Source: Crotophaga sulcirostris
Lineage: Eukaryota; Chordata; Aves; Cuculiformes; Crotophagidae
Direction: 5' to 3'
Assembly: GCA_013397455.1 (NCBI GenBank)
Contig: VYZB01000096.1
Coordinates: forward strand, 2,447,619-2,511,618
Length of the DNA: 64,000 nucleotides
This document shows positions 25,452 through 64,000 of this stretch, one piece after another; positions within the stretch are counted from its first letter, which is position 1; every line of letters begins with the position of its first letter. A program made the translations under genes and the position numbers. Under the pieces are notes generated by a model. It saw nothing but the letters and a program-made list of their open reading frames with translations. It was not told the DNA's origin and ran no database searches.

Positions 25452-27983
25452 AAGAGACCAAGTGAATCTTTGGATAATGCTGAGATGTGCTAGATCCACA
25501 GGAACCTGTGTTTGGCACCCATCTTTCCTATGGAATTTCAATTTTAAAATGTAAAAAATAGGATCAAAGGCTTATCATCAGTATTTTGTAAAGTGTGGAA
25601 AAGAAGCCATGGGAGATAGTGTCCTCTTCACCACAGAGAGCTATGGATTGCATTAATACTCATTTTTCAACTTGGAGCCTGCATCGTCTGGTACTTTAGA
25701 GATCCATGGAGGGTCTGTTTGTCTGTGTAAAAGCGATTAGCTAGGAGTGTTTAGGACTACAGCACAAACCTCTTTGGGCTGAGCTAACAGAGGACATAAT
25801 GGCAGCAGAAGATTTTTGTCTTCTTCACATTTGCCAGACACTGAAGATAGAAAATACAGCAGAGGCTGTTCATTGGCTATGGGGCTGGCCAAGAACCTAA
25901 CTAGAGGATGTAGATGTTTCTAGACATTTCTACTTATTTCTCAACCCTCGACTGCCTCAAATCCTTTGGACTGGTTCTTTCCCATCCCGAGCTTCACATA
26001 CCTGCCCCTGCTTCTGCAGGGCTGGTGCTCTATATGCCCTGTCAATCTTCTAACCCAGCCAAACTCTCACTCCCACCTTGAGTCCCCCACTTGCTTTAGC
26101 TGATTTGTCTCTCATCCATAATTCCTTGCTTGGACTTGGTCTCCAACTTTCATATATCCATTGACTGTACCGCCAGTGCAAATTGTCCTGGATCTTTGAA
26201 TGATCATGAGAGAGGTAATGTAGCACAGGCAGAGGAGAGAATGCTTGAATACAGAGGAATCAGGAGCTGTGGGTGCATACAAGATGGTTTTGAGATGTAG
26301 AGGCATACAAGCAGAGCTAAACAATCCTTCAAATCCTGCAGTCAAAAGGAGTTTGCAGAAGTGGCAAAAATGGGCTTAATTATGTTGCTAAATCCACCAT
26401 TGACTTCAATGAAACAAAATCAAGGCCAATACTGAGTGCTTCATCTATTCAGCTAATATCAGTGATGTGACCTTCATATGACACAACAACAAACGCTAAC
26501 AGCATAAAGACATATGAACGACTTGACTAATGTGGTGCTAGAGATTTAATGTAGAGCTAAAAATCCACTCAGCAGGCAGTGTACTCTTGATTTTCAGCCA
26601 CAGGCAACTTCTTTCTTTAAGTTGCATAAGAATAGCAAACTCTACTCTGTTCCTCTATAATATGTGGACGGTCCCAGGGCAGCCTCTGATCGATGTCTCT
26701 ATGACCTGAATAAAGATTTAGTTAAAACTTTCCAATAGCAAGTGTCAGAAATTATTTTCCACCTGAAATACTGAAAAACACCAAGCCTTTTTCTTTGGGT
26801 CTTGCAAACAAAGCTTCATGAACACAGGTGGTTCAGGTTGCCATATGTCAACAGTTTATCTCTAGAAAATGGGGTGCTAGATTAAGGGCATGCATTACTG
26901 AGGATTCTGTTGTCTGTCTTTGAGTGGTCTGGCTGTATCCTCTTTTCCTAAAGTGAGACAGCATTGGATAGTACCAGAACATCATTTATGTCCTATGCAC
27001 TACTTTCAAGGACTAGTAGCAAAAAGTATTTTCTTGAAAAAGGAGCAAAATTAAAGGTTCTCTACATTTGTTTTCACAAAACAGACTGGATGTTCAGGTA
27101 TTGACAAGAGGGTATATTCCTTCACTCCTGTTATCATTGCGGATGAAAGGGGAAAAGGAATTAAAAGTGAGCCAGAGCTGAGTATTTTTGGCTCAATCCT
27201 GATAAGCTCATTGCTGGTAGGAGTTGGATGGACTCCTTTCAGTCCCAAAGGACAAGGTGGTGAGAAGTCCTAATCTACCACAAAGCCCAAATGTGGGGGT
27301 AGGTCTGATTGACGGTACTACCACAAAACATTACCCACTTCACTTGGCAACAGGAGACAAAATTTGTCTTGGAGTTTCTTGTCTGTCCTGTTTGATGGCA
27401 TGTCACCACCCAGAACCCATCTTTTCTCTCTCTGTTTTCCTACAAGCAGCAAGTGAAAGCTTTGCAGGACACAGGAATGGTTCATCAAAATGACTTGGAT
27501 GAGGGTCAATGATTGGGATAGATGCCTAAATGTGTTCGGATTTTGGGTTTGGGAGTATAAACTCAGCACAATACCACATCTGCATTTTGAATTTAAGGAA
27601 ATTAAGCTCAGTGAGAATGAATGACTATGAAAAAGAACCATTAGTCCTTGTTAGGGTAGGTGAGACCTTGCAGGTTTTACAGAACAGTGTTGTACCTGAA
27701 CACTTGAAGTCCTACCACTAACTGGCATAGCATCTTACTCCCTCAAATTGGTAAGAGTCATGGCAATGACAAAAGGCAATCCTTCTTGAGAAACTGATTG
27801 TAATTGTGTACAAACTGTTCAGCTCTGATAAACATTTTCCCTAGATGCTTAACTTCATTCCTGGTGACAAAGGACATGAAAAAGCCTAAGGTACTTCATT
27901 GCCTTGGTCTTTACAGGTAAGACTGACTTTCAGCCATACGAAGCCCCTCAGACCACAGGGAAAGTCTCGAGCATGAAGGATGA
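25452..27983. other. DCSTAMP 3' untranslated and flanking sequence
   Basis: Begins with the DCSTAMP 3' untranslated region of unknown length. No other gene is recognised. Short open frames at 26112-26345, 27224-27493 and 27318-27641 are uncharacterised and look random. Confidence 0.5.
26709..26714 (+). terminator. Candidate poly(A) signal for DCSTAMP
   Basis: AATAAA about 1.26 kb past the DCSTAMP stop, the first canonical hexamer I noticed on this strand. Without transcript data the true 3' end cannot be fixed, and a variant hexamer nearer the stop is possible. Confidence 0.35.
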
Positions 27984-29267
27984 CAGAATCACAGAATGGT
28001 AGGAGTTGGAAGGGACCTCTGGAGATCATCTAGACCAACCCTCCATCCGCTAAAGCAGGTTCACCTATAGCAGGCTGTTCAGGAACATGTCCAGGCAGGT
28101 TTTGAATATCTCCAGAGAAGGAGACTCCACAATTTCCCTGGACAGCCTGTTCCAGTGCTCTGTCACCCTCACAGTAAAGTTTTTCCTCACGTTGAAGTGG
28201 AACTTCCCGTGTACTGGTTTGTACCCATTGCCCCTTTTCCTGTCGCTGGGCACCATTGAGAAGAATTTGGCCCCATCCTCCTGACACTTGCCCCTTAGAT
28301 ATTAATGAGCATTGATAAGTTCCTCTCCCATTCTTCTCTTTTCCAAGCTAAAAAGACCGAGCTTACTCAGCCTCTCCTCATAAGAGGTCGAGTCCCCTAA
28401 TCATCTTTGAGGCCCTCTGAAGGACTCTTTCCAGTAGTTTCTTGTCTTTTTTTTTGAACTGGGGAGCCCAGAACTGGATGCAGTACTCCAGGTGTAGCCT
28501 CACTAGGACAAAGGAGAGGGGGAGGATAACTTTCCCCAGCCTACTTGCTACACTCCTCTTGATGCATCCCAGGATGCCACTGGCCTTCTTGGTCATGAGG
28601 ACAAATCACTGATTCATCATCAACTTGTTGTTCACCAGGACTCCCAGGTCGTTCTCCGCAGAGCTGCTTTCCAGCCAGTCAATCCCTAACCTGCATTGGT
28701 GCAGGGGTTTATTCCTCCTGAGGTGCAGAACCTGCACTTCCCTTTACTGAACTTCATTAGGTTCTTTTCTGCTCAACTTTCCAGCTTCTCCAGGTCTCTC
28801 TGAATGGCTGCACAGCCTTCTGGTGCACCAGCATCCCTCCCAGTTTTGTGTCATCAGCCAATTTGCTGAGGGTATGCTCTGTTCCCTCACCCAGGTCACT
28901 GATGAACATGTTGAACAAGATTGGGTCGGGTACAAACCCCTGAGAAACACCACTGGCCACACACTTCCAACTTGACTTTACACCACTGATCACAGCCCTC
29001 TGAGCTCTGCCATTCAGCCAGTTCCCAATCCATCTCTGTCCATTCATCTAACCCACACTTTCTGAGCTTACTTGTGAGGATGTTGTGCGAAGCAGTGTCA
29101 AAAGCCTTGCTAAAGTCAAGGTAGACAACATTCACTGCCCTCCCCTCATCTATCCAGCCAGTTATGACACCAGAGAAGGCTATCAGATTGGTCAAGTATG
29201 ATTTCCCCTTGGTGAACACATGTTGACCACTCCTGATAACCTTCTTTTCTTCCAGATGCTTGGTGGT

Positions 29268-29366
29268 GTTCGTGTTGGCTTATAGGTTGGCTTATAGGTT
29301 GGACTTGATGATCTTGGAGGTCTCTTCCAACCTGGTTATACTGTGTGTGTAAACTGTGTGTGTGAG
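29268..29366 (+). mobile_element. CR1 3' tail nested in the 28-30 kb copy
   Basis: Plus-oriented tail: a doubled ggcttataggtt, ggacttgatgatcttgg, ggtctcttccaacc, then a short GT-rich terminal run (actgtgtgtg twice). The host CR1 text resumes afterwards at agatgaaatctag. Confidence 0.85.
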
Positions 29367-29523
29367 ATGAAATCTAGCACGAGCTGTTCTATTGCCTTTC
29401 TGGGTCGGAGGCAATGCTGACTGGCCTGTAGTTTCCTGGGTCCTCCTTCTTGCCCTTTTTGAAGATTGGAGTGGTATTAGCTTTTCTCTAGTCATCTCCT
29501 GTTCTCCATGATCTTTCAAAGAT

Positions 29524-29690
29524 CATAGAATCATATAATGGTTTGGGTTGGAAGGGACCTTAAAGATCATCCAGTTCCAACACCCTGCCATGGGACATCT
29601 CCTACTAGACCAGGCTGCTCTAGGCTGCATCCAACCTGACCTTGAACACCTCCAGGGAGGTGGCATCCACAACTTTCCTGGCCAACCTGT
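29524..29690 (-). mobile_element. Second CR1 3' end nested in the 28-30 kb copy
   Basis: Minus-oriented: catagaatcatataatgg, gggttggaagggacc, then tail text to aacctgtttgg. The host element resumes with gagtggtttagcaacaac. Its tail differs from the nested plus-oriented one, so it is a different subfamily and event. Confidence 0.85.
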
Positions 29691-30059
29691 TTGGGGAGTG
29701 GTTTAGCAACAACATCTGCCAGCTCCGTCAGCACTCGTGGGTGCATCCCATCAGGGCCCATGGATTTGTAAGTATCTAGTTTGCTTAAATTATCTCTAAT
29801 CTGATCCTCCTCAACAAAGAAACAGCCTTCTTTTCTCCAGACTTTCTCTCCAGGGTCTGGGATTCCTGAAGGCCAGCCTTAGCAGTAAAGACTGAAGCAA
29901 AGAAGGCATTCAGCAACTCTGCCTTCTCTGCATCCTACGTCATGAGGGCACCCACCTCATTCAGCAGCAGGCCCGCATGTTCCCTAGTCTTCCTTTTGCT
30001 ATAGATGTACTTGAAAAAGCTTTTCTTCTTGTCCTTGACATCCTTTGCCAGATTTGGAT

Positions 30060-30585
30060 GCAATGGTTAGAGAGCACTGAAACACACTAGACAGACTTAA
30101 GTCTATAGGACACGATGGAAGGCACCCATGGGTGCTGATGGTGATGGCTGGCGTCATTGTGAGGTGACTCTCAATTATCTTTGAAAGATCATGGTGATCA
30201 AGGGAGGTTCCTAAGGACTGAAGAAAGTATATGTCACTTCTTGTCTTCAAGAAGGGTAATAAGTAGGATCTGTGAAACTACAGGTTTGTCAGCCTCACTT
30301 CAGTCTGTGGGAAGGTGATGGAGCAGTTTCCCCAGGAAGCCATTTCCAAACATAAAGGCCAGGAGCATGACTGGGATACCACCTAAACATAGGAAAAGCT
30401 TTTTTACTTTGAGTATGATCAAAAACTGGAACAGGATACCCAGAGAGATTATGGAACCTCCATCCTTGGAGATACTCAAAATCCAATCAGGCATGGCTCT
30501 GAGCAACTCAGAGCAACACAGTTGGAGTAGGTATTTCTAGAAATGCCTTCCAGCCTCAGCCACAGTGTGATTTGGTGACTTTTAC
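30060..30585 (+). mobile_element. CR1 fragment with large internal deletion
   Basis: Plus-oriented, opposite to the copy on its left. An upstream piece (ttatctttgaaagatcatgg, cttcaagaagggtaataa, gtcagcctcacttcagtc) jumps at about 30355 to the 3' ORF end (gaacaggatacccagag, ggaacctccatccttggag) and a tail, so about 1 kb of ORF is missing. Confidence 0.8.
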
Positions 30586-33500
30586 AGAATGCATTGCAGA
30601 AAACATACTAGACATGCACAGCAAATGTTTGTGTTAATTTGTAAATGTACTGTGCCAGCAGCAGAGCACCACCTTGCTAATACGGTTGCCTTTACACTCA
30701 TACTGGAGTCACATGCCTAATGCACCATTTGCTTCTGTGACCATACACATACACATCTGTGTGCTGAAGATGAGCTAGATGGCAGGCAAAGGAGATAAGA
30801 CTGCTCTTCCTTAGCTCCCTAAATGGCACATTTGGCACACTTTCTCAAAATTCTAAGCCAAATTCACCTTTAGTGCCTCAAAGACATGGACGTTTATTTC
30901 AGTGGTAGAACAGCTTTTACCCCCATCTACAGTACTAGGTCTATTTCTTCAGCTCCCCTATGGCTGAGAAGAGAGTAGAAGAAATATCCACTAAACGGTC
31001 CTCTTTAGCTGTACAGATGAAGAGGCAGGTCAGTCTCTCCTCTGGCATTACACAGAGACATGCCTCTCATTCTCTGCAGACCTTACTTGGTTTATTTTCT
31101 CCCATGTTTTTCTGTTCTGTGAGCTCGGGAAGTATGGAGGGCTGTTTATCTTCAGCTTTCTCCTCTGCTACTTGTTCAGCTTTTTTTTTTGGAAAAAAAG
31201 TTTACCATAACCCTCAACCACATGATTACATTGTTCTTTATTTTTTTCTTATAAAAAAAGGCTACAAGTTACTGTAAAAAAACAGTATTCCATCCACAAT
31301 TATTTCTGTTCCTCATCTTGCCTACCATCTTTTCACATTTCCTACATTTTATTTTGGCTCTTTTCCCCAGTCTTTGTCATTCAAAGTTTTCTTTCCTCTT
31401 TTGGTATATTTTCTCTGCTCCAACAGATCATTCTTCCTCATACATAAAAGCATGCATTTTTTCTTTCTGCTGACAAGTGAATTGCAGGTACAGTTGAAAC
31501 TAAAGGTTTTATTTATTCATTTATTCATTTGCTTAATGAAAATTTTTAATATCTTTCATGTTACTGGGCACTGTCTCTAACTACGTCTCTGGAGTTTCTC
31601 AGAAATTTGTTCATACACAGCCAGCACTCAGAACAAAAGTCTGAGAAGTCTGGATTTGGCTTTTGACTCATTCATCCCCTTCCCCCCCAGCTCACAGCAG
31701 AGCTCAACTTCCCTTTTAAACGTCCTTCACTAGTGTCAGAGCTGTTTGATTTACTGTGAAAAATCCCCCAATTGAATCAAATCTGGTTTGCAAAATTAAT
31801 GAAAGGCTGACCTCATTGTCTTGTGAAGATAATTCAGAGAGACATGCTAGTGCTCCTGACCCTCCTGAAGCACAATGCAAACGAGGACATTTCTTTTCAA
31901 CAACTGTGTTTACAGAACTCTCCTCATCACCACTCCATAGCCCTGAACTTGGCTTGCTTCGTAGCTAAGCTAAAAGCTTTTTTCCATCTGTGGTAGTTTT
32001 TTTCACAGCATTTCGTGTGGGCAGTTGGGTGTGCAAAGTCAGAGGACACTGGGTTTACAGCTGTTTTCACCCTGATCCCTGCTCTGTCCATATTGTCACA
32101 CTGACTCACTGTGTTTTCATCGCCGTTTAAATAGCCCAGAGATGTTTGCAATTAAAGAAATGAACAGGCAAAGCCTTTCCTCTAGTTCTCTTTTACACTG
32201 CAAAAGTGGGACATAATGATCGCTCTTTGCTAATGATAAAATAAAACCCGAAAAGGGGGAGGTTATTGTCGACTTTGTGGGCACAGACTTCAAAATACGT
32301 GAACGTGCTTCACTGGTGCTGCTGTGCATGACAGTAACTTCCTTCTCATCTCATTCCTGATACAAAATACCAGCCCTGCCCTCCAGTGGCCCAGTAAAGC
32401 TACATGCCCCAGTACTGCTATTTCTGCAGAGATCCCCTGGTACTCCAGGCTGAAGAAAAAAGCACAGCAGTTTTAGGTGCTTGCACCACGGCCATGAGCC
32501 AATAAACACACATTGGACATTCAAAGATTCCTCTGGCAAATGATGGGGATGAAAGCAACATTAGGTACGCCAGGATCAGATCTCTCAAATTCCTTCTCTG
32601 CTCCTGCACTTTGAATGCACACCACTAGGGAGAACTGGGTACTAAAGGTCCCAAATTTCTGTCTGGCTAGAGAGAGCAATGAAAATACGGTTAACAGATT
32701 TTTTTTTTCCTTGCCCTAACAATGTATTTGAGTCTTCACCTTTCCACAGAAGAGCAGAAAAGAAATCAGCAGAATCCCAGTGACAAGTGCTAAGCAAGAA
32801 AAGGTTGTTCTGTGCTTCAGCCTTGACCAAACAGATACTTGGCTCCTCTGTACTGAGATACATTGCTTCAGAGAAAAAGGGGTTTAACGCAGCAATGCTG
32901 CCTCTCAAAGCAATCAGAGATAGGCATCTCTCACCAAGTGGTATCTCCACCTAGTAAGAACACAAAACAGTATTGCAGATGAGTTCACCAGTATGGTTAG
33001 CACAGGTTTGTCTATGGTGTAACACAGGAAACATTTGAACACACCAATATACAATAGGCTGTGCAGTTAGCAGAAACAAACCACATGAACTCCTTTAAAG
33101 ACACAGATAGGGAAATTTAACAGAGACAGTTCCCCTGAATCAGCATTTTTCTGTCAGGAAGGAAAAATCAAATAATCAAAATAAAAATCATAATCAGCAG
33201 ATGCTATCAAAATTCTCTGCACTGCTAAACACAACAGAGAGCTTCCTAACACATGAAACTAGAGAAATAGGATTCATCTCCTATAACCTATCAGAGCAAG
33301 AATGGAGAAAATGCACTTAAAGGTCATTGATCATTGTTTTGACTTTATAGGTTAGCTGACACCTTCTAAAGATAAATATTAAGAAACACCATCCCCAAGC
33401 TTACCCACTTTTAAGAACCTACAGAGTTGCTGCCACATTGTCATTGTGGTTTTTATTTTACTATTACTCCATTTTCTAGAAAGAAATCTCTGGTTCTAAT

Positions 33501-35207
33501 AACAAAATTCCTTTTAAAGAGAAATTGCAATGACAGATTTCATGCAGAAGCCCAGTATAATGTTTATTGGTTACTGTTGTTTCATGTTGGCTCTTGCGAA
33601 GTTGATTGTGATTGTGGATTGATTGCTGGACCCAGAATGCACTGCTTTGGTGGGGACAGCAGGGTCATTTTCATTTCCTTTTATCTGCAGGGAAGAAAAA
33701 GACAATATGATGCAATCTTTCAAAAGAAAAACTCTGCTTTGTAATTTGTCACTCAAAGAGGTAATAATGGAGAAAGAGTGCTAGGAGCTAGAAAGAATGA
33801 TTATTGCTCCCTCAATCTATTGCAGCTTTAGCCTTTAGTCCTCTCTATTACAAAAGTTTTCTCCCTTATGACAGAGGAAAACAAATAGCATGCTGCACTC
33901 TGTTGCTGCTACTGATGCCCTGGATGAGGTTCACTGTAAGGGAGTGTTAAATGAATGTGTACAATGAAATGTGAAAAAGCTAATTTCACCCTCCCACCAT
34001 TGCAGGTTTGTTCCTGTCCTCATAATAATTAGCAGTAAGAACAGACCTATTTTACCTGAGGTGTGAACTGGGGTTTTACATCCGTCTACTGGGAAATCAT
34101 TTCTCAGACCAGCTGATCTCATTGTTGGTACACACATGCACTTAAAAAATCAGCCTGGATATTGTCATGCTGACTCCTGCTGTTGCCCTACCCATATTGA
34201 TCAACTCCCCTGCAGTAGGAGACACTTCAGCTGTAGCTGGCATACAGCAGCATCATGTCTCAGCTGTGCTTGGTGAAGGTCTTACCTACCTCTTTTACTG
34301 TTTCCTGAAGCATTTCTTCTGCTTGTTAAACAGTTAGCATAAGGTGGTGCCTACTTCTTCTCCCCAGCTGCCTTATCACACTCATATGTTGCACTGCACT
34401 GATCCTTGTGAATTTCTTCTGAGAGACAGTTCATCTCACAAAGCCAACAGAAAACTAACCCAGAAAAAGGAAGCTAATTGTTTTCTGCTGGCTTGGCAAG
34501 TAAATCAGCTCACAGAAAGACCTACTGCGCACCAGCATGTATACAGGTGATGGAGTGTCAATGACCAAGCAATGCACTGTAGACACTGGAGAGGAGCGAA
34601 GGGGAGATGCTGAGTGTTATTCCCCTGCTAGCAGCAGCCTTACAGTAGCTCAACCATTCACTAGACCACTGCTGCCTTTACTGCAGCACCTCTATTGCAT
34701 GAAGGCAGCTGTTGTCCTTGTAAAATAGATCTATCAGCTTAACCCAAACAGCACAATTGGTGGAGAACTATTGTATGCAACACAGGGACACTAGAGAATT
34801 TAATTTTTCATAGCAAGCTGGATTTTGGTTGGGTTTTTTTTCTGTAAACTTGCAAGCCAAACATTTATGCTGTGTTTGTACCCTTAGTGTTAACTGAACT
34901 CATTTTCTATGGGCCTTCATAGTCATGTTTCAGTCTAGCAGTTAAACTCCTTCTGCTTCCCTCATATAACTTTAAAAAGGAGACTCTAATCAGAAGGTTC
35001 TCCATCCCTGGGCTAACACACATTTTCATCAAATTTAAAGAAACCAAGACAACTCAGCTTCTGAGAGGGCTTATTTCAAACAAGCTATATGGCCTGCTGC
35101 ACTTCTGCTTTCTCGAAATTTCAGAGAAGTATTAAATAGTATTAAATAGTTTTCACTAACCATAAGAGACAGTTACCTGCAAAAGCCAAAACTCCAGAAT
35201 GAGACTT
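30586..35207. other. Intergenic / DPYS 3' flank
   Basis: No confirmed gene. Its right end holds the DPYS 3' untranslated region. It contains a minus-strand pattern at 33684-33563 that resembles a terminal exon (see findings). The remainder is AT-rich with T runs near 31175 and 31240. Confidence 0.5.
34799..34804 (-). terminator. Candidate poly(A) signal for DPYS
   Basis: ATTAAA on the minus strand about 0.4 kb after the DPYS stop. No AATAAA occurs between it and the stop on this strand. A canonical AATAAA lies farther on at 33568-33563. Which one is used cannot be decided from sequence. Confidence 0.3.
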
Positions 35208-63008
<27,801 letters not shown>

Positions 63009-63028
63009 GGGAGGAGCCTAGAAGGTAA

Positions 63029-63060
63029 GAAGAATACCTCAGCTCAGAAAGGTATTCTTC
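63029..63060. repeat. Perfect 11-bp-arm inverted repeat just upstream of the DPYS start codon
   Basis: Left arm GAAGAATACCT (63029-63039), right arm AGGTATTCTTC (63050-63060), 10-base spacer. On the gene's strand it lies 21-52 nt before the ATG, so it would be a hairpin in the 5' untranslated region, a protein-binding site in the promoter, or part of the pyrimidine tract of an upstream intron. Confidence 0.8.
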
Positions 63061-63316
63061 CCTGAGAGTATTTCACCACCAACCCTTCTCCCAGAGCAGC
63101 AAATTATCTCCAAATGGCCCTGAACACATAGCATACAATGTTATTTAAACAGATACCAGGGGAATTGCCCCCTCTGCCCTTGGCAGTTCCACTCACCACC
63201 TCCCGGGGAGCACCAGTGCCCAGTGGGTGAAGGGAGCTGGCACACAGGGTGGTGGCAGAGAGCTGGCTTCACGCCCCTTCGCCTCCAGACTCTGCCTGGA
63301 GAAAGAGGGGCCAGGC

Positions 63317-63600
63317 TTTCAGGAGGTTGTGACTGGCTTTGAAAATGTGGCAAATCATTGGCTTGTGATGCCCAAAGGTGACCTGAGCAATTTGCAATGG
63401 GGTCTGAGGAAATCAAAACCAACCCCAGCTCTCCAGAGAGGTGGCTAGGGAGCCCAAGGGTGACCTTTGCTTTCCACAGAGGTGGCTGGGGAGCCCAGGG
63501 CTGACTCAGGCTCTCAAAAGAGCTGACTGGGAGCCCAAGGATAACCTGAGCTCCCTGCACCAGTGGCTGGGGAACTGTGGATCCCACCCGTGCAGGGCAG
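63317..63600. repeat. Degenerate minisatellite, unit about 41 bp
   Basis: Units start near 63317, 63358, 63399, 63440, 63481, 63522 and 63562. The shared core is GGTGGCTGGGGAGCCCA followed by a tgacctnngct-like segment; the three units from 63440 are the most alike and the outer ones are decayed. The period is not a multiple of three. It lies roughly 0.3-0.6 kb upstream of the DPYS start. A 148-residue minus-strand reading frame across it (63587-63141) is a by-product of the repeat. Confidence 0.8.
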
Positions 63601-63630
63601 TGAAGACCCCAGTGTCACACACAACTCAGT

Positions 63631-63646
63631 CACACACACACACACA
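63631..63646. repeat. CA dinucleotide repeat
   Basis: Eight CA units directly abutting the 3' end of the CR1 copy that starts at 63647. The position suggests it grew from, or was captured with, the CR1 terminal repeat. Confidence 0.9.
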
Positions 63647-64000
63647 GTATAACCAGGTTGGAAGAGACCTCTGAAATCATCAAGTCCAACCTATAAGCCA
63701 ACACTAACACCATCTCACCACCTAAACCATGGCACTGAGTGCCTCATCCAGCCTTCCCTTAAACACATCCAGGGTCGGTGACTCCACCACCTCCCTGGGC
63801 AGTGCATTCCAGTGGCCAATCACCCTTTCTGTGAAGAACTTCTTCCTAACATGAAGTCTAAACCTCCCCTGATGAAGTTTAAGTCCGTGCCCTCTAGTTC
63901 TGTCACTGGTCACCTGTGAGAAGAGACCAACGCCCGCTTGACTACAACCTCCTTTTAGGTAGTTGTAGAGAGCAATAAGGTCACCCCTGAGCCTCCTCTT
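63647..64000 (-). mobile_element. CR1 LINE, 3' part, young copy running off the window
   Basis: The 3' untranslated tail starts at 63647 (AACCAGGTTGG, then CAAGTCCAACCTATAAGCC). The C-terminal end of the reverse transcriptase ORF is open on the minus strand from 63913 to a stop near 63722, with conserved blocks QGRFR, FFTERV, HWN and PREVVESP. It is the least decayed CR1 here. The element continues beyond 64000. Confidence 0.95.

Larger units (their letters stand above)
27984..30050 (-). mobile_element. Long CR1 LINE copy with two later CR1 insertions
   Basis: Reading the minus strand, the element runs from about 30050 to its 3' end at 27984 (acagaatcacagaatgg). Recognisable pieces: LDFSKAFDTASHNIL near 29.1 kb, GVSQGFVPDPILFN and LADDTK near 28.9 kb (normally FADD), [16 protein letters not shown] near 28.5 kb, [16 protein letters not shown] near 28.1 kb. 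Frames are broken in several places, so it is dead. It is interrupted at 29268-29366 and 29524-29690 by separate CR1 tails. It is the longest CR1 in the window. Confidence 0.9.

Noticed and set aside
63141..63587. 148-codon minus-strand open frame
   Set aside because: It runs through the 41-bp minisatellite; composition is driven by the repeat and the period is not a multiple of three, so no protein repeat is maintained.

Overview
This window is vertebrate nuclear DNA: AT-leaning, mostly non-coding, with small exons bounded by GT...AG introns and many copies of CR1-type LINE retrotransposons. Abundant CR1 with 8-9 bp terminal repeats (ATTCTATG-like and AGTATCACA-like) points to a bird. The sequence does not identify the species. 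I see no bacterial or phage genes, CRISPR array, tRNA or rRNA.

Two protein-coding genes can be assembled exon by exon, and they face each other tail to tail. (1) DCSTAMP (plus strand, coding 21145-25451, three coding exons, 474 residues) is a multi-pass membrane protein needed for fusion of osteoclast and macrophage-lineage cells. (2) DPYS (minus strand, coding 63008 down to 35208, nine coding exons, 507 residues) is dihydropyrimidinase, the second enzyme of uracil and thymine breakdown. All five coding junctions that fall on codon boundaries and all three split codons join in frame, and every metal ligand known for the family is present. About 9.8 kb separates the two stop codons. This neighbour pair matches the mammalian DCSTAMP-DPYS order. 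The proteins have no known joint pathway, so the adjacency is synteny rather than an operon-like unit.

Layout: 1-21.1 kb has no recognisable coding exon. It holds old CR1 fragments, one well-preserved 5'-truncated CR1 (12.2-13.4 kb) and a GC-richer unassigned stretch (1.4-2.3 kb). 21.1-25.5 kb is DCSTAMP, with CR1 copies in its second intron. 25.5-35.2 kb is the intergenic gap, with a nested pile of CR1 insertions at 28.0-30.6 kb. 35.2-63.0 kb is DPYS, whose introns are almost free of CR1 apart from one fragment near 43 kb. 63.0-64.0 kb is the DPYS upstream flank: an 11-bp-arm inverted repeat next to the start codon, a degenerate 41-bp minisatellite, a CA repeat and a relatively young CR1 that runs off the window end.

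The main points for a second look are the tiny DPYS last exon behind a poor splice donor, a possible alternative DPYS terminal exon near 33.6 kb, the upstream minisatellite and inverted repeat, the nested CR1 block, and a 51-nt pure purine tract in DPYS intron 8. I did not find an undescribed multi-gene system.
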